64,000 nucleotides of DNA from Sphingobium lactosutens (GCF_013393185.1 NZ_QJQX01000080.1:67001-131000), one strand, 5' to 3'. Positions 8,619 to 17,066 are shown, numbered from the stretch's first letter. A program made the numbers and translations. The notes: generated by a model from the letters alone, not told the origin.

Positions 8619-8960
8619 TCAGCAGATCGTTTCAGCGGCGAAGCGTTCCCCTTCCGGGACATCGAGTTCTATCAGCCAAAGGTCCGGGTCCGACCTGCGC
8701 CGCCGCGCGATATACTGGTCCAGCGCCTCGGGTCCCTCTTCGGGAGAGGGTCCACAGCGCATCAACGCATAACCGCCGGCAAAGTTCGGCACCCGCTCCA
8801 AAAGACCGGTTTCCTGTCCCTTTTCAAGCAGTTGTAGCAGGATTATACCGCTGATCTCATCGCCCTTGGCCAATATGGTGACAAAGCCGCCCACTGCCGC
8901 CACGCGGCGGCGCAACGCCCCGACCAGCATCGCGCTGGTCAGCCGTGGATCAGCCGACAT
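8619..8960 (-). CDS. DUF1491 family protein
   Basis: A 113-residue cytoplasmic protein of the DUF1491 type (SAMLVGALRRRVAAVGGF, later DQYIARRRRSDPDLWLIELD). Its ATG at 8960 lies inside the 3' end of the thioesterase gene (11-base overlap), so it is the last member of the ptsN-thioesterase-DUF1491 run and is probably translated by coupling. No function is known for the family. Confidence 0.75.
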   Translation of the reverse strand: MSADPRLTSAMLVGALRRRVAAVGGFVTILAKGDEISGIILLQLLEKGQETGLLERVPNFAGGYALMRCGPSPEEGPEALDQYIARRRRSDPDLWLIELDVPEGERFAAETIC

Positions 8961-9420
8961 ATCCGGGGAGCGATGACAGCGGGAATTGCGAGCGCATGAA
9001 GGTGCCGGTACCCCGCCCCACTTCCTCGCCGCTGGCGTCGATCAGGCTCGCCTCGGCCACATAGACCCGGCGCTTGCCGCTGATCCAGCGGCCCTCGGCC
9101 CGGATGCGTCCCGGACCGATCGGCCGGGTGAAAAGCAGGTTGAAGGCGGTGGTCAGCAAGAAACGGTCGCTGACCAGGCTGTTGGCGGCGTAGAAGGCCG
9201 CATCGTCCAGCATTTTGAAATAGACGGTGCCATGCACCGCGCCGGCGGCGTGGAACTGGCTTTCGTCGACATCGAAATCGATGACCGACCGGCCCGGTTC
9301 GTCGATCATCAGTTCCGACCGGAACAGCCGGTTGATCGGCGCGGAGCGGTAGAGATTTTCAAGCGCTCGAAAATGCGCGGCCTCGCCACTGGTGGCGGCC
9401 GGCGCCTCAGGCTGCGTCAC
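8950..9420 (-). CDS. PaaI family thioesterase (hotdog fold)
   Basis: The start is a GTG at 9420 that overlaps the 3' end of ptsN by 14 bases and gives 156 residues. The hotdog-fold pattern is visible: FDVDESQFHAAGAVHGTVYFKMLDDAAFYAANSL, then a beta-rich C-terminal half (FLLTTAFNLLFTRPIGPGRIRAEG, RRVYVAEASLIDASGEEVG). These enzymes hydrolyse acyl-CoA thioesters, often aromatic ones. Earlier starts would read ptsN in the wrong frame. Both ends overlap neighbours, which indicates an operon. Confidence 0.82.
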   Translation of the reverse strand: MTQPEAPAATSGEAAHFRALENLYRSAPINRLFRSELMIDEPGRSVIDFDVDESQFHAAGAVHGTVYFKMLDDAAFYAANSLVSDRFLLTTAFNLLFTRPIGPGRIRAEGRWISGKRRVYVAEASLIDASGEEVGRGTGTFMRSQFPLSSLPGYVG

Positions 9421-9874
9421 GCGCCTCGCCACCCGCCAGCAGCGCATGCAGCGCCTCGGTCGACCTGGCGCCGCGCAGGCGCGCGACATTATTTTCGTCA
9501 CGCAGATAGCGGGACACGCGCGCCAGCGTCTTGAGATGCTCGGCCCCGCTGTCCAGCGGCGACAGCAGGGCGAAGACGACATCGACCGCCGCCTCGTCCA
9601 CCGCATCGAACGGCACCGCCGGTTCAAGCAGCACGACCACGCCGCACATCTTGTCGAGGCCGGCAATCTTCGCATGGGGGATGGCGACACCACCACCGAA
9701 ACCGGTCGATCCCAGCCGTTCACGTTCGAACAGGGCATCGCCCACCTCGTCGGCGTCCAGTTCATAGGCGCATGCCGCCAGAGCAGCGATTTTCTGGAAA
9801 AGCGCCTTCTTGCCGTTCGCCGCCAGCCCCGTCGCGAGCGCTTCGGGCGAAACGATGTCGTTGAAACTAACCAT
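9407..9874 (-). CDS. ptsN: PTS IIA-type nitrogen regulatory protein EIIA-Ntr
   Basis: A 155-residue PTS EIIA type-2 protein from ATG 9874 (a TTG two codons upstream is the alternative). The phosphorylated histidine lies in GGGVAIPHAKI near residue 68. EIIA-Ntr receives phosphate from PtsO and controls K+ uptake, the stringent response and nitrogen/carbon balance rather than sugar transport. Its position directly after hpf is the conserved proteobacterial order (rpoN-hpf-ptsN), although rpoN is not here. The thioesterase and DUF1491 genes follow with overlaps. Confidence 0.92.
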   Translation of the reverse strand: MVSFNDIVSPEALATGLAANGKKALFQKIAALAACAYELDADEVGDALFERERLGSTGFGGGVAIPHAKIAGLDKMCGVVVLLEPAVPFDAVDEAAVDVVFALLSPLDSGAEHLKTLARVSRYLRDENNVARLRGARSTEALHALLAGGEARDAA

Positions 9875-9996
9875 GGTCAATCCGAAATGGCCGAGCCGCG
9901 CAGTCGGGTCCTCGCGCGATCCTCCGACAATGAAAGCCCGGCCCCATAAGCTGCCTGCACCCGGAGGTCAAGGCGACGGGGCCGGGCACGCCAGGA

Positions 9997-10590
9997 TCAG
10001 CCGCGCGGTTCGACCCAGCCGATCGTGCCGTCATGACGGCGGTAGACCATGTTATAGGCCGATGTGCCGGCGTTGAGGAACAACAACGCATTCGTGTTGC
10101 GCAGATCCAGCATCATCACCGCATCGGATACGCTCGCCTCCGGAATGTCGACCCGCGTTTCGGCCACGATCAACGGTGCGTCGATCGGTTCCTCCTCCTC
10201 GGCCACGGTGGCGAAGATGGTATAGCCCGCGCCGTCGATATCGTCGACGCTATAGCCATTGACGCGCTGCGCCTCGGCGGCGGCGGCCTGCATGCTGCGA
10301 TCCTTCAGGCGGCGCATATAGCGGCGAAGCTGCTTTTCGATGCGATCCGATGCCTGTTCGAAGGCCGGATGCGCTTCCTGTGCCTCGCCCGCACCCTTCA
10401 GGATCAGGCCGGTCATGACATGACACACGATATCGCAATGGAAGGCGCCATGCGGAGCCGGCCGGAAGGTCACCTGAGCGGAAATCGTGCGGGAAAAATA
10501 TTTCTCGGCCATCGCTTCGAGCCGGTCGACAACGTGGCGCTTGAGCGCCTCACCCGTTTCGACCTGATGCCCGGAAACACGAATATCCAT
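9997..10590 (-). CDS. hpf: Ribosome hibernation promoting factor, long form
   Basis: From ATG 10590 the product has 197 residues, the long HPF form. The N-terminal S30AE domain (MDIRVSGHQVETGEALKRHV, YFSRTISAQVTF) binds the decoding region. After a linker rich in acidic residues, the C-terminal domain (VMMLDLRNTNALLFLNAGT) drives 100S ribosome dimer formation. The annotated start agrees with the family start. A longer reading frame extends 20 residues upstream without support. It is followed 122 bases later by ptsN. Confidence 0.93.
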   Translation of the reverse strand: MDIRVSGHQVETGEALKRHVVDRLEAMAEKYFSRTISAQVTFRPAPHGAFHCDIVCHVMTGLILKGAGEAQEAHPAFEQASDRIEKQLRRYMRRLKDRSMQAAAAEAQRVNGYSVDDIDGAGYTIFATVAEEEEPIDAPLIVAETRVDIPEASVSDAVMMLDLRNTNALLFLNAGTSAYNMVYRRHDGTIGWVEPRG

Positions 10591-10674
10591 ATGCCTTCTC
10601 CTTATTCTTGCCGGGTCGCCGGGAGGACGGCCCGGTTGGCTTGGAACCATGAGGCCGGCAGCGTGCCTGTCGGC

Positions 10675-11367
10675 CTATGCCTCCTGCAGCCAGAGCGGCT
10701 CCTTGAGCGTCGCGACAAACGCTGCATGCCGTTCCAGCTCCTGCGCGCTGGCCGGGAAGGCCCGCGCAGGACGAACAGGGCGAACCAAGGGAGTTTCCAT
10801 CAGTTCCACCCTGACGATCTCTTTCGCTTCCTCCTGTGCCAGACCCAGGCCGATCTGACGGCCTCCGGTCAACTCGATGTAAAGTTGCGCGAGCAATTCG
10901 GCGTCGAGCAGCGCGCCATGTTTGACGCGATGGCTGCGGTCGATGCCATAGCGGGTGCAGAGCGCGTCCAGGCTGTGCTTGGCGCCGGGATGCAGGGTGC
11001 GCGCGATGGCGACAGTGTCGATCATGCGGTCCATCGATATGTCGGGATAGCCGCACAGCTTCAATTCGTGATTGAGGAATCCGAAGTCGAAACGCGCATT
11101 GTGCGCGACCAGCGGGCTGTCCTCGATAAATTCCAGCAATTCCGCAGCGCCCTTTGCGAACAGGGGCTTGTCGCGCAGAAAGTCCGCCGACAGGCCATGC
11201 ACCGCGAAAGCAGCTGCCGGCATATCGCGCTCGGGATGATAATAAGCGTGGAAGGTCCGACCACTCGGCACGCGGTTGATGAGTTCGATACAGCCGATTT
11301 CGACCAGTCGGTCGCCGGATGCGGGATCGAAGCCCGTCGTTTCGGTATCGAAAATGACTTCGCGCAT
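10675..11367 (-). CDS. dnaQ: DNA polymerase III epsilon subunit (3'-5' proofreading exonuclease)
   Basis: A 230-residue protein beginning MREVIFDTETTG, which is ExoI with catalytic Asp/Glu at residues 7 and 9. ExoII is VAHNARFDFGFLN and ExoIII-epsilon is HGALLDAELLAQLY. A C-terminal tail binds the alpha subunit. It proofreads for the replicative polymerase. It is the last gene of ppsR-maf-aroE-coaE-dnaQ, 32 bases after coaE. This order next to the origin is conserved in alphaproteobacteria such as Caulobacter. Confidence 0.95.
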   Translation of the reverse strand: MREVIFDTETTGFDPASGDRLVEIGCIELINRVPSGRTFHAYYHPERDMPAAAFAVHGLSADFLRDKPLFAKGAAELLEFIEDSPLVAHNARFDFGFLNHELKLCGYPDISMDRMIDTVAIARTLHPGAKHSLDALCTRYGIDRSHRVKHGALLDAELLAQLYIELTGGRQIGLGLAQEEAKEIVRVELMETPLVRPVRPARAFPASAQELERHAAFVATLKEPLWLQEA

Positions 11368-11399
11368 CGCCCTCTTCATTCGACTCTGTGGGCCAACCC

Positions 11400-11993
11400 T
11401 TATCTGCCTGTCTTCGCGCCAAGGCAAGCGACCAGACGCCTGACCTGTGCGCGGGTCGCGGCAAATGTCGTACCCGTAAAGATGATATGGTCGGCCCGAC
11501 GCCGCTTTTCAGCATCGGGGGTTTGCAGATGGACGATCTGGCGGAATTTGGCCACCGTCATACCCGGCCGCACCAGGACTCGCTTGCGCTGTTTCCAGGC
11601 CGGGGCGCTGACGACGATGACTCCGTCCAGCCGCTTCTGCCCATGCGTCTCGAACAGCAGCGGAATGTCGAGGATCACGAAAGCGCGCGACCGATGCCGG
11701 CGCAGGAATATTTCACGCGAATCCCGAACCGCCGGATGGACGATGGCCTCAAGCGCCTTTCGCTCCTGCGGATGGCCGAACACCGCCGCGCCCAGCTTCG
11801 CCCGGTCGACGCCCCTGGGTCCGGTCGTACCGGGAAAGCGTGCCTCGATCGCCGGCAGCAGCCGACCGCCCGGTCCTTGCAGCCGATGCACCTCCGCATC
11901 GGCATCGAACAGGGCTACGCCTTCACGCCGGAACATCGCCGCGACCGCCGACTTGCCCATGCCGATCGAGCCGGTGAGGCCGTAAACCTTCAT
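11400..11993 (-). CDS. coaE: Dephospho-CoA kinase
   Basis: A 197-residue P-loop kinase with GLTGSIGMGKS at residues 5-15, FDADAEVHRL, the lid/CoA region IVHPAVRDSR and VILDIPLLFETH. It performs the last step of coenzyme A synthesis, phosphorylating the ribose 3'-OH. It starts 13 bases after aroE and precedes dnaQ. Confidence 0.95.
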   Translation of the reverse strand: MKVYGLTGSIGMGKSAVAAMFRREGVALFDADAEVHRLQGPGGRLLPAIEARFPGTTGPRGVDRAKLGAAVFGHPQERKALEAIVHPAVRDSREIFLRRHRSRAFVILDIPLLFETHGQKRLDGVIVVSAPAWKQRKRVLVRPGMTVAKFRQIVHLQTPDAEKRRRADHIIFTGTTFAATRAQVRRLVACLGAKTGR

Positions 11994-12006
11994 CAGTCCG
12001 CGGCTC

Positions 12007-12834
12007 TTATTCGTCTACGGCAAGCAGCAGCGCGCGCAATTCCGCGTCCAGATCGCGCGGAGCCTCGGCATCGAAGAAGATGTCGAAGGCGAGCGCCGCC
12101 TGCCCGATCAGCATTTCAAGCCCGTCGAGCGTCTTGAGGCCCCGCGCCCGCGCTGCCTTCAGTAGCGCCGTTTCCAGCGGCGTGTAGACGATGTCATAGA
12201 CGGTCGCGCTCTCCGGCAGCGGCGAAAGGTCCAGTTCCAGCAGCGGCTGACCCACCATGCCAAGCGAAGTCGAGTTGACCAGCAGGTCGACGGCGGGCAG
12301 CGCATCGTCCATGCCGATCGCCCGGCCCTTTACCCCAGCGCGATCGAGCAGCGCCTGCGCCTTGGCCGGATCGCGCGCCATGATGGTGATGTCGGGCACG
12401 CCAAGGCTGGTGAGCGCGAACAGGATCGCCCGCGCCGCGCCGCCCGCGCCGACCAGCACCGCGCTCTGCCCCTTCCACTTGTCGCGCAGTAACGGCTGGA
12501 GGAAACCGCCCGCATCGGTATTGGTGCCGATCAGCGGGCCACCGGTTTCCGACGCGATGGTATTCATCGCCCCGATCCGCTCCCGCACGCCGCCCGGATC
12601 GTCGGTATAGTCCATCACCGCGATCTTGTGCGGGATGGTGACGTTACAGCCCAGCCAGTCGGGATCGGCGCGTCGTGCGAGGAAATAGGCCGCCAGCCCG
12701 TCGGGCGTCACATGCGTCTTCTTATATTCCGCCTCGATATCCAGCGCCTGGAGCCAGAAATTATGGATCAGTGGCGATTTGCTGTGCGCGATCGGATCGC
12801 CGATCACTTCGGCATAAGGGAGCTTGTCGGTCAT
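12007..12834 (-). CDS. aroE: Shikimate dehydrogenase (NADP+)
   Basis: A 275-residue enzyme reducing 3-dehydroshikimate to shikimate. The N-terminal substrate domain has GDPIAHSKSPLIHNFWL and NVTIPHK, with the catalytic Lys. The NADP Rossmann fold has VGAGGAARAILF. The C-terminal GLEMLIGQAALAFDIF is also typical. Its ATG overlaps the maf stop by four bases (ATGA), so the two are translationally coupled. Confidence 0.95.
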   Translation of the reverse strand: MTDKLPYAEVIGDPIAHSKSPLIHNFWLQALDIEAEYKKTHVTPDGLAAYFLARRADPDWLGCNVTIPHKIAVMDYTDDPGGVRERIGAMNTIASETGGPLIGTNTDAGGFLQPLLRDKWKGQSAVLVGAGGAARAILFALTSLGVPDITIMARDPAKAQALLDRAGVKGRAIGMDDALPAVDLLVNSTSLGMVGQPLLELDLSPLPESATVYDIVYTPLETALLKAARARGLKTLDGLEMLIGQAALAFDIFFDAEAPRDLDAELRALLLAVDE

Positions 12835-13448
12835 GCCGCCAGAACGCCCCGCACGCGCAGAAAGTCAAGCAAAGGCAGCAGCGGCAGGCCCTGAATCGCG
12901 AACTGGCTGCCTTCCACCTTGCTGAAGATCTGCACCCCCGGCCCCTCGATCCGGTAGCAGCCCACGCACCAGCGCAACTCCTCCCAATCGGCATCGAGAT
13001 AGGATTGGATGAAGGCGTCGGACAAGGGCCGCACCGTCATCCGCACCCGCTCGACATGGCGCCAGATCGCCTCGCCATTGAGCGCGATCACCGCCGCGCT
13101 GTGGAGATGGTGCACCCGCCCCGACAACAGCTTCAGGATGCGCTCGGCATCGGCACGGTCGACCGCCTTGTCGATCATCTCGCCGCGTTCTTCGCCATCG
13201 CCGATGCCCCCCGCCAGACTCAATGTCTGGTCGCAGCCCAGCACCAGGCCGCCCGGCACCCGCCGCGACACCTTGAGCGCCTTCAACTCCGCCAGCGCAT
13301 CGGCCAGCGCCCGCGCATCGAGGCCGTCGGCACGCAGCGCTTCCTTGGCCGCTTCCTCATCGACGCCCGGAGACAGCGCCTCGAACGGCACCTGCGCGGC
13401 GCTGAGCAATGCGCGACGGCTCGCACTTTGCGAGGCAAGGACGATCAT
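12831..13448 (-). CDS. Maf family nucleoside triphosphate pyrophosphatase
   Basis: A 205-residue Maf/Ham1-like protein with the family start LASQSASRRALLSAAQVPFE, then the VLGCDQTL motif with the catalytic Asp, and RVHHLHSAAVIALNGE. It hydrolyses non-canonical or modified nucleoside triphosphates. It is joined to ppsR and aroE by four-base overlaps at both ends. Confidence 0.9.
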   Translation of the reverse strand: MIVLASQSASRRALLSAAQVPFEALSPGVDEEAAKEALRADGLDARALADALAELKALKVSRRVPGGLVLGCDQTLSLAGGIGDGEERGEMIDKAVDRADAERILKLLSGRVHHLHSAAVIALNGEAIWRHVERVRMTVRPLSDAFIQSYLDADWEELRWCVGCYRIEGPGVQIFSKVEGSQFAIQGLPLLPLLDFLRVRGVLAA

Positions 13449-14272
13449 GATTCCCCTCCGACCGCCAGTTCGCGGTCATTGAACAGATTGATGATGGCGG
13501 CGGCGGCCTCCTCGATCGAGCGTCGCGTCATGTCGATCACCGGCCACCCATTGTCGGCGAACATGCGCCGGGCGAAGGACAGTTCATCCTGCACCTTTTC
13601 CAGATCAACATAGCTGGTTTCAGGCGCCTGGTTGAGGGAAAGGAGCCGGTTGCGGCGGATCTGCACCAGCCGTTCAGGGCTGACGGTCAGCCCGACGACC
13701 ATCGGATGTTTCAGGCTGTAGAGGCTGCGCGGCGGCGGGGATTCCGGCACCAGCGGGATATTGGCGGTCTTGTAGCCGCGATTGGCGAGATAGATGGACG
13801 TCGGTGTCTTGGACGCGCGCGACACGCCCGCCAGCACGATGTCCGCCTCCTCCCAATTTTCATGCCCCACGCCATCGTCATGGGCGATGGTGAACTGGAT
13901 CGCCTCGATCCGGGCGAAATAGGCTTCGTCGAGGATATGTTTGCGCCCCGGCCGGGTCCGCGTCTCCTGCCCCAATATGTTGGACAGGGCGTCGGCCACG
14001 CTGTCCAGCGCCGCGACATGCGGCAGGCCGAGTGCGCGGCAGCGCGTTTCCAGCCGGCGGCGCAGCATATGATTGGTCAGGGTGAAGAGCACCAATCCCG
14101 GATTGGCGGCGATTTCCTCCATGATCCGGTCGAGATGGACCTCGGACCGCACCATCGGCCAGAAATGGCGGATCGCCTCGACATTCTCGAACAGCCCGAT
14201 CGCCGCCTTCGCGATATTCTCCAGCGTCTCGCCGGTGGAGTCAGACAGGAGATGAAGGTGGATGCGCGCCAT
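13445..14272 (-). CDS. ppsR: Pyruvate, water dikinase regulatory protein (kinase/pyrophosphorylase)
   Basis: A 275-residue protein of the DUF299/PSRP family from ATG 14272 (MARIHLHLLSDSTGETL). It has the P-loop-like GVSRASKTPTSIYLANRGYKT near residue 150. It regulates PEP synthase or pyruvate phosphate dikinase by ADP-dependent phosphorylation and phosphate-dependent dephosphorylation. The open frame upstream of 14272 reads through DnaA boxes and is not coding. It is the first gene left of the origin, the same place as in Caulobacter (CC_0001-type gene). Confidence 0.93.
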   Translation of the reverse strand: MARIHLHLLSDSTGETLENIAKAAIGLFENVEAIRHFWPMVRSEVHLDRIMEEIAANPGLVLFTLTNHMLRRRLETRCRALGLPHVAALDSVADALSNILGQETRTRPGRKHILDEAYFARIEAIQFTIAHDDGVGHENWEEADIVLAGVSRASKTPTSIYLANRGYKTANIPLVPESPPPRSLYSLKHPMVVGLTVSPERLVQIRRNRLLSLNQAPETSYVDLEKVQDELSFARRMFADNGWPVIDMTRRSIEEAAAAIINLFNDRELAVGGES

Positions 14273-14561
14273 GGGCACATCTCTGTGGGGAGGCTGTGGA
14301 TAAAGCAAGGGATGAATCTGTGGATAAATATCGCCCCTTTTCCCGTCCCCATTGACCGGAATCTTATCCACAGACCCCCAACAGGTCCGATTTTTCCTCC
14401 ACAGCCTGTGGATAACGTGGATAGCGACTCTGACTCGCCACCGCTTCCGTGACTCACCGGAGTCAAGCTGTTGGCAAAAGCGGGCACAACGCATAAACCC
14501 CGCTGCCAACGGACCAACTATCTCCACCATCCTTTGAATCTAAAATTAAAGAGAGAGTCTG
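14273..14561. other. oriC: Chromosomal replication origin (oriC), putative
   Basis: This gene-free interval lies between ppsR and hemE, the flanks of the Caulobacter origin and of other alphaproteobacteria. It holds four perfect 9-mer DnaA boxes (TTATCCACA): minus orientation at 14295-14303, 14319-14327 and 14407-14415, and plus orientation at 14364-14372. A degenerate relative lies at 14416-14424. An AT-rich stretch at 14531-14555 could be the unwinding element. Eight GANTC methylation sites are interspersed. Genes on the left run mostly on the minus strand and genes on the right mostly on the plus strand, as expected for bidirectional replication from here. dnaA is not in the window, which is common in alphaproteobacteria. 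Confidence 0.88.
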
Positions 14562-15605
14562 ATGAGCTTCGACGCCCCGGTGGCCCGCGCCGACAAGCCC
14601 CTTTTGGGCGTCCTCAAGGGCGACCGTCCTGTCGTCCCGCCGATGTGGCTGATGCGCCAGGCCGGCCGTTACCTACCCGAATATCGCGCGCTGCGTGCGG
14701 ACAAGGGCGGTTTCCTCGAACTCGTCTATGACAGCGCCGCCGCGGCGGAGGTGACGCTCCAGCCGCTCCGCCGCTTCGGCTTCGACGGCGCGATCCTCTT
14801 TTCCGACATATTGATCGTCCCTTATGCGATGGGACAGCAGCTCTGGTTTGAGGCTGGCGAAGGTCCGCGCCTAGCCCCGATCCTGGCCGAGACCGACCTG
14901 TCGACGCTGAAACCCGATTTCAGCCGCTTCGAGGCGGTCTACGAGACCGTCCGGCAGGTGAAGGCGGCGCTGGACCCGGACGTGACCTTCCTGGGCTTTG
15001 CAGGCAGTCCCTGGACCATCTCGACCTATATGGTGGCAGGACAGGGCAGCAAGGATCACAGCGCCGCCCGTCGCATGGCCTATAACGAACCCGATAGATT
15101 CTCTGCTCTGATCGACGCGATCGTCGACGCGACCGTCATCTATCTGTCGGGCCAGATCGAGGCCGGCGTGGAGGCGGTGCAGCTGTTCGACAGCTGGGCC
15201 GGGAGCCTCGCTCCGCTCCAGTTCGAACGCTGGGTGATCGAGCCGAACCGGCGGATCGTCGAGCGGCTGAAGGCGATCCATCCCGATATACCCGTCATCG
15301 GCTTTCCCAAGGGGGCGGGGGCGAAGCTGGCCGACTATGCGGCGCGGACTGGCGTCGATGCGGTCGGCGTCGACGAGACGATTGATCCGCACTGGGCCAA
15401 CCGGGCGCTGCCGCAGGGCATGCCGGTGCAGGGCAATCTCGATCCGCTGGCGCTGATTGCTGGCGGCCGAGCGGTGGAGGAGGCGGTCGACACTATCCGC
15501 GCCGCCTTCGCCGACCGTCCGCATATCTTCAACCTTGGCCATGGCATCCTGCCCGACACGCCCATTGCGCATGTCGAAGCGCTCATTACTTACGTGCGAA
15601 GCTGA
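14562..15605 (+). CDS. hemE: Uroporphyrinogen decarboxylase
   Basis: A 347-residue enzyme converting uroporphyrinogen III to coproporphyrinogen III in haem synthesis. The family signatures are PMWLMRQAGRYLPEYR near residue 26, ILFSDILIVP with the catalytic Asp, GFAGSPWTISTYM, and GNLDP near 297. An AGAGAG purine run precedes the ATG. It is the first gene on the right of the origin. A REP-like hairpin separates it from hemJ. Confidence 0.96.
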   Translation: MSFDAPVARADKPLLGVLKGDRPVVPPMWLMRQAGRYLPEYRALRADKGGFLELVYDSAAAAEVTLQPLRRFGFDGAILFSDILIVPYAMGQQLWFEAGEGPRLAPILAETDLSTLKPDFSRFEAVYETVRQVKAALDPDVTFLGFAGSPWTISTYMVAGQGSKDHSAARRMAYNEPDRFSALIDAIVDATVIYLSGQIEAGVEAVQLFDSWAGSLAPLQFERWVIEPNRRIVERLKAIHPDIPVIGFPKGAGAKLADYAARTGVDAVGVDETIDPHWANRALPQGMPVQGNLDPLALIAGGRAVEEAVDTIRAAFADRPHIFNLGHGILPDTPIAHVEALITYVRS

Positions 15606-15612
15606 TATTAGC

Positions 15613-15655
15613 GCGATTTCCGAGCCGTCAGACGTTCCGTCTGACTTGAAATCGC
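15613..15655. repeat. REP-like palindrome, copy 1 (hemE-hemJ spacer)
   Basis: The outer arms GATTTC (15615-15620) and GAAATC (15648-15653) enclose an inner stem GTCAGAC-GTTCC-GTCTGAC. The context GAGCCGTC is shared with the copies near 42.05 kb and 52.31 kb. It sits eight bases after the hemE stop and ends just before the AAGGAG of hemJ. Confidence 0.8.
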
Positions 15656-15674
15656 TTCAAGGAGTTACCGACTG

Positions 15675-16115
15675 ATGGCCTATCTTGGCGCCGCCTATCT
15701 CTGGGTGAAGGCCGCCCATGTCATTTTCGTCATCTTCCTGATGGCGGGGCTGTTCATGATGCCGCGCTTCTTCGTCTATCATCAGGAAACCGTGCCCGGA
15801 TCGCCCGAGGATAAGCGCTGGATCGAGCGGGAAACGCGCTTGCTCAAGATCATCCTCAATCCATCGCTCCTACTGGTCTGGCTGTTCGGCCTGATGCTGA
15901 TGGTGGAGATCGGCGCCTGGCATTTCGGCTGGTTCCACCTGAAGCTGCTCTTCGTGCTGGGTCTGTCGGGCTATCATGGCTGGATCGCGGGCTATGCGAA
16001 GAAGCTGGCAACGGGAGAGCGGCCTTTCAGCGACAAGAAACTGCGGATGCTGAACGAGATTCCGGGCATCGCGGCCGCGGTCATCGTGATCTGCGTGATC
16101 GTGAAGCCCTTCTGA
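15675..16115 (+). CDS. hemJ: Protoporphyrinogen oxidase HemJ (CopD/UPF0093 family)
   Basis: A 146-residue membrane protein with four predicted transmembrane helices. The N-terminal helix holds the conserved His of AAHVIFVIFLMAGLFMMPRFFVYH, and a conserved His/Lys pair is present further on. HemJ oxidises protoporphyrinogen IX to protoporphyrin IX in bacteria lacking HemG and HemY. Its position behind hemE (69 bases) fits a haem operon. A strong AAGGAG lies eleven bases before the ATG. Confidence 0.9.
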   Translation: MAYLGAAYLWVKAAHVIFVIFLMAGLFMMPRFFVYHQETVPGSPEDKRWIERETRLLKIILNPSLLLVWLFGLMLMVEIGAWHFGWFHLKLLFVLGLSGYHGWIAGYAKKLATGERPFSDKKLRMLNEIPGIAAAVIVICVIVKPF

Positions 16116-16220
16116 CGGCCGCTGTCCTACAGGGATCAATGCGGCTATGATCGGGGACGACCCACGAATAGGATCAGGCCCGCGCAATAAAATGTCGAAA
16201 TCTGCGGGAAATGTGCGAAG

Positions 16221-17066
16221 TTAAGCGGGATCGACCGCAATATTGTCGATGAGGCGGGTGGTGCCGAGCTTCGCTGCGCCGAGCAGCCGGGCAGGGCGAT
16301 TCAGCACCGCCATCGGCTCCAGCGTCGCCGCGTCGCACAGCGTCACATAGTCGATTGGGTCGAACCCATGCGCCGCGAGCGAGGCGATCGCCTTGGCCAG
16401 CGCGCCCTCGACCGGTTCCCCCTTTTCGATCTGCCGCTTCGCCTCGCCCAGCGCGCGGGGCAAGGCGAGCGCGGCCTTGCGCTCTTCCTCGGTCAGATAG
16501 GCGTTGCGCGAGGAGAGGGCGAGGCCGTCCTCAGCCCGCTGGGTCGGCAGGCCGACAATCTCGATGGGGAGATCGAGGTCCGCAACGAAGCGGCGGATGA
16601 CCGCCAGTTGCTGATAATCCTTCTCGCCGAAGATGGCGACGTCGGGCCGCACCTGGTTGAACAGCTTGGTGACGACGGTGGCGACGCCATCGAAATGACC
16701 CGGCCGCGCCGCGCCGTCGAGGCCGTCGCTGATTCCGGTTACGCTGACATTGGTGGCGAAACCGCCGGGATACATCACTTCGACCGTTGGCGCCCAGAGG
16801 ATGTCGACACCGGCGCTCTGAAGCATCTGGGCGTCCTTCGCCTCGCGTCGCGGATAAGCGTCCAGATCCTCGTTCGGGCCGAACTGCTTCGGGTTGACGA
16901 AGATCGACACCGCGACATGCCGGCCATGCCGCCGCGCTTCCTCCACCAACGCCATATGCCCGTCATGCAGGGCGCCCATGGTCGGCACCAGAGCCAACGG
17001 CTTTCCATCACTTTTCAGCGCATCGACGGCAGAGCGGAGGGCGGACAGGTCACGCAGCGTTTGCAC
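16221..17066 (-). CDS. panC: Pantothenate synthetase
   Basis: A 281-residue enzyme joining pantoate and beta-alanine with ATP. The motifs are VPTMGALHDGHMALV (the HxGH-type nucleotide site), FGEKDYQQLAVIRR, and GLALSSRNAYL (the KMSKS-like loop). The start is GTG at 17066 without an obvious Shine-Dalgarno. It is divergent from mipZ, 109 bases apart, and convergent with hemJ. Confidence 0.94.
   Translation of the reverse strand: MQTLRDLSALRSAVDALKSDGKPLALVPTMGALHDGHMALVEEARRHGRHVAVSIFVNPKQFGPNEDLDAYPRREAKDAQMLQSAGVDILWAPTVEVMYPGGFATNVSVTGISDGLDGAARPGHFDGVATVVTKLFNQVRPDVAIFGEKDYQQLAVIRRFVADLDLPIEIVGLPTQRAEDGLALSSRNAYLTEEERKAALALPRALGEAKRQIEKGEPVEGALAKAIASLAAHGFDPIDYVTLCDAATLEPMAVLNRPARLLGAAKLGTTRLIDNIAVDPA

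Noticed and set aside
14273-14530. N-terminal extension of ppsR into the origin
   Set aside because: The extra residues come from DnaA boxes; the family start is at 14272.
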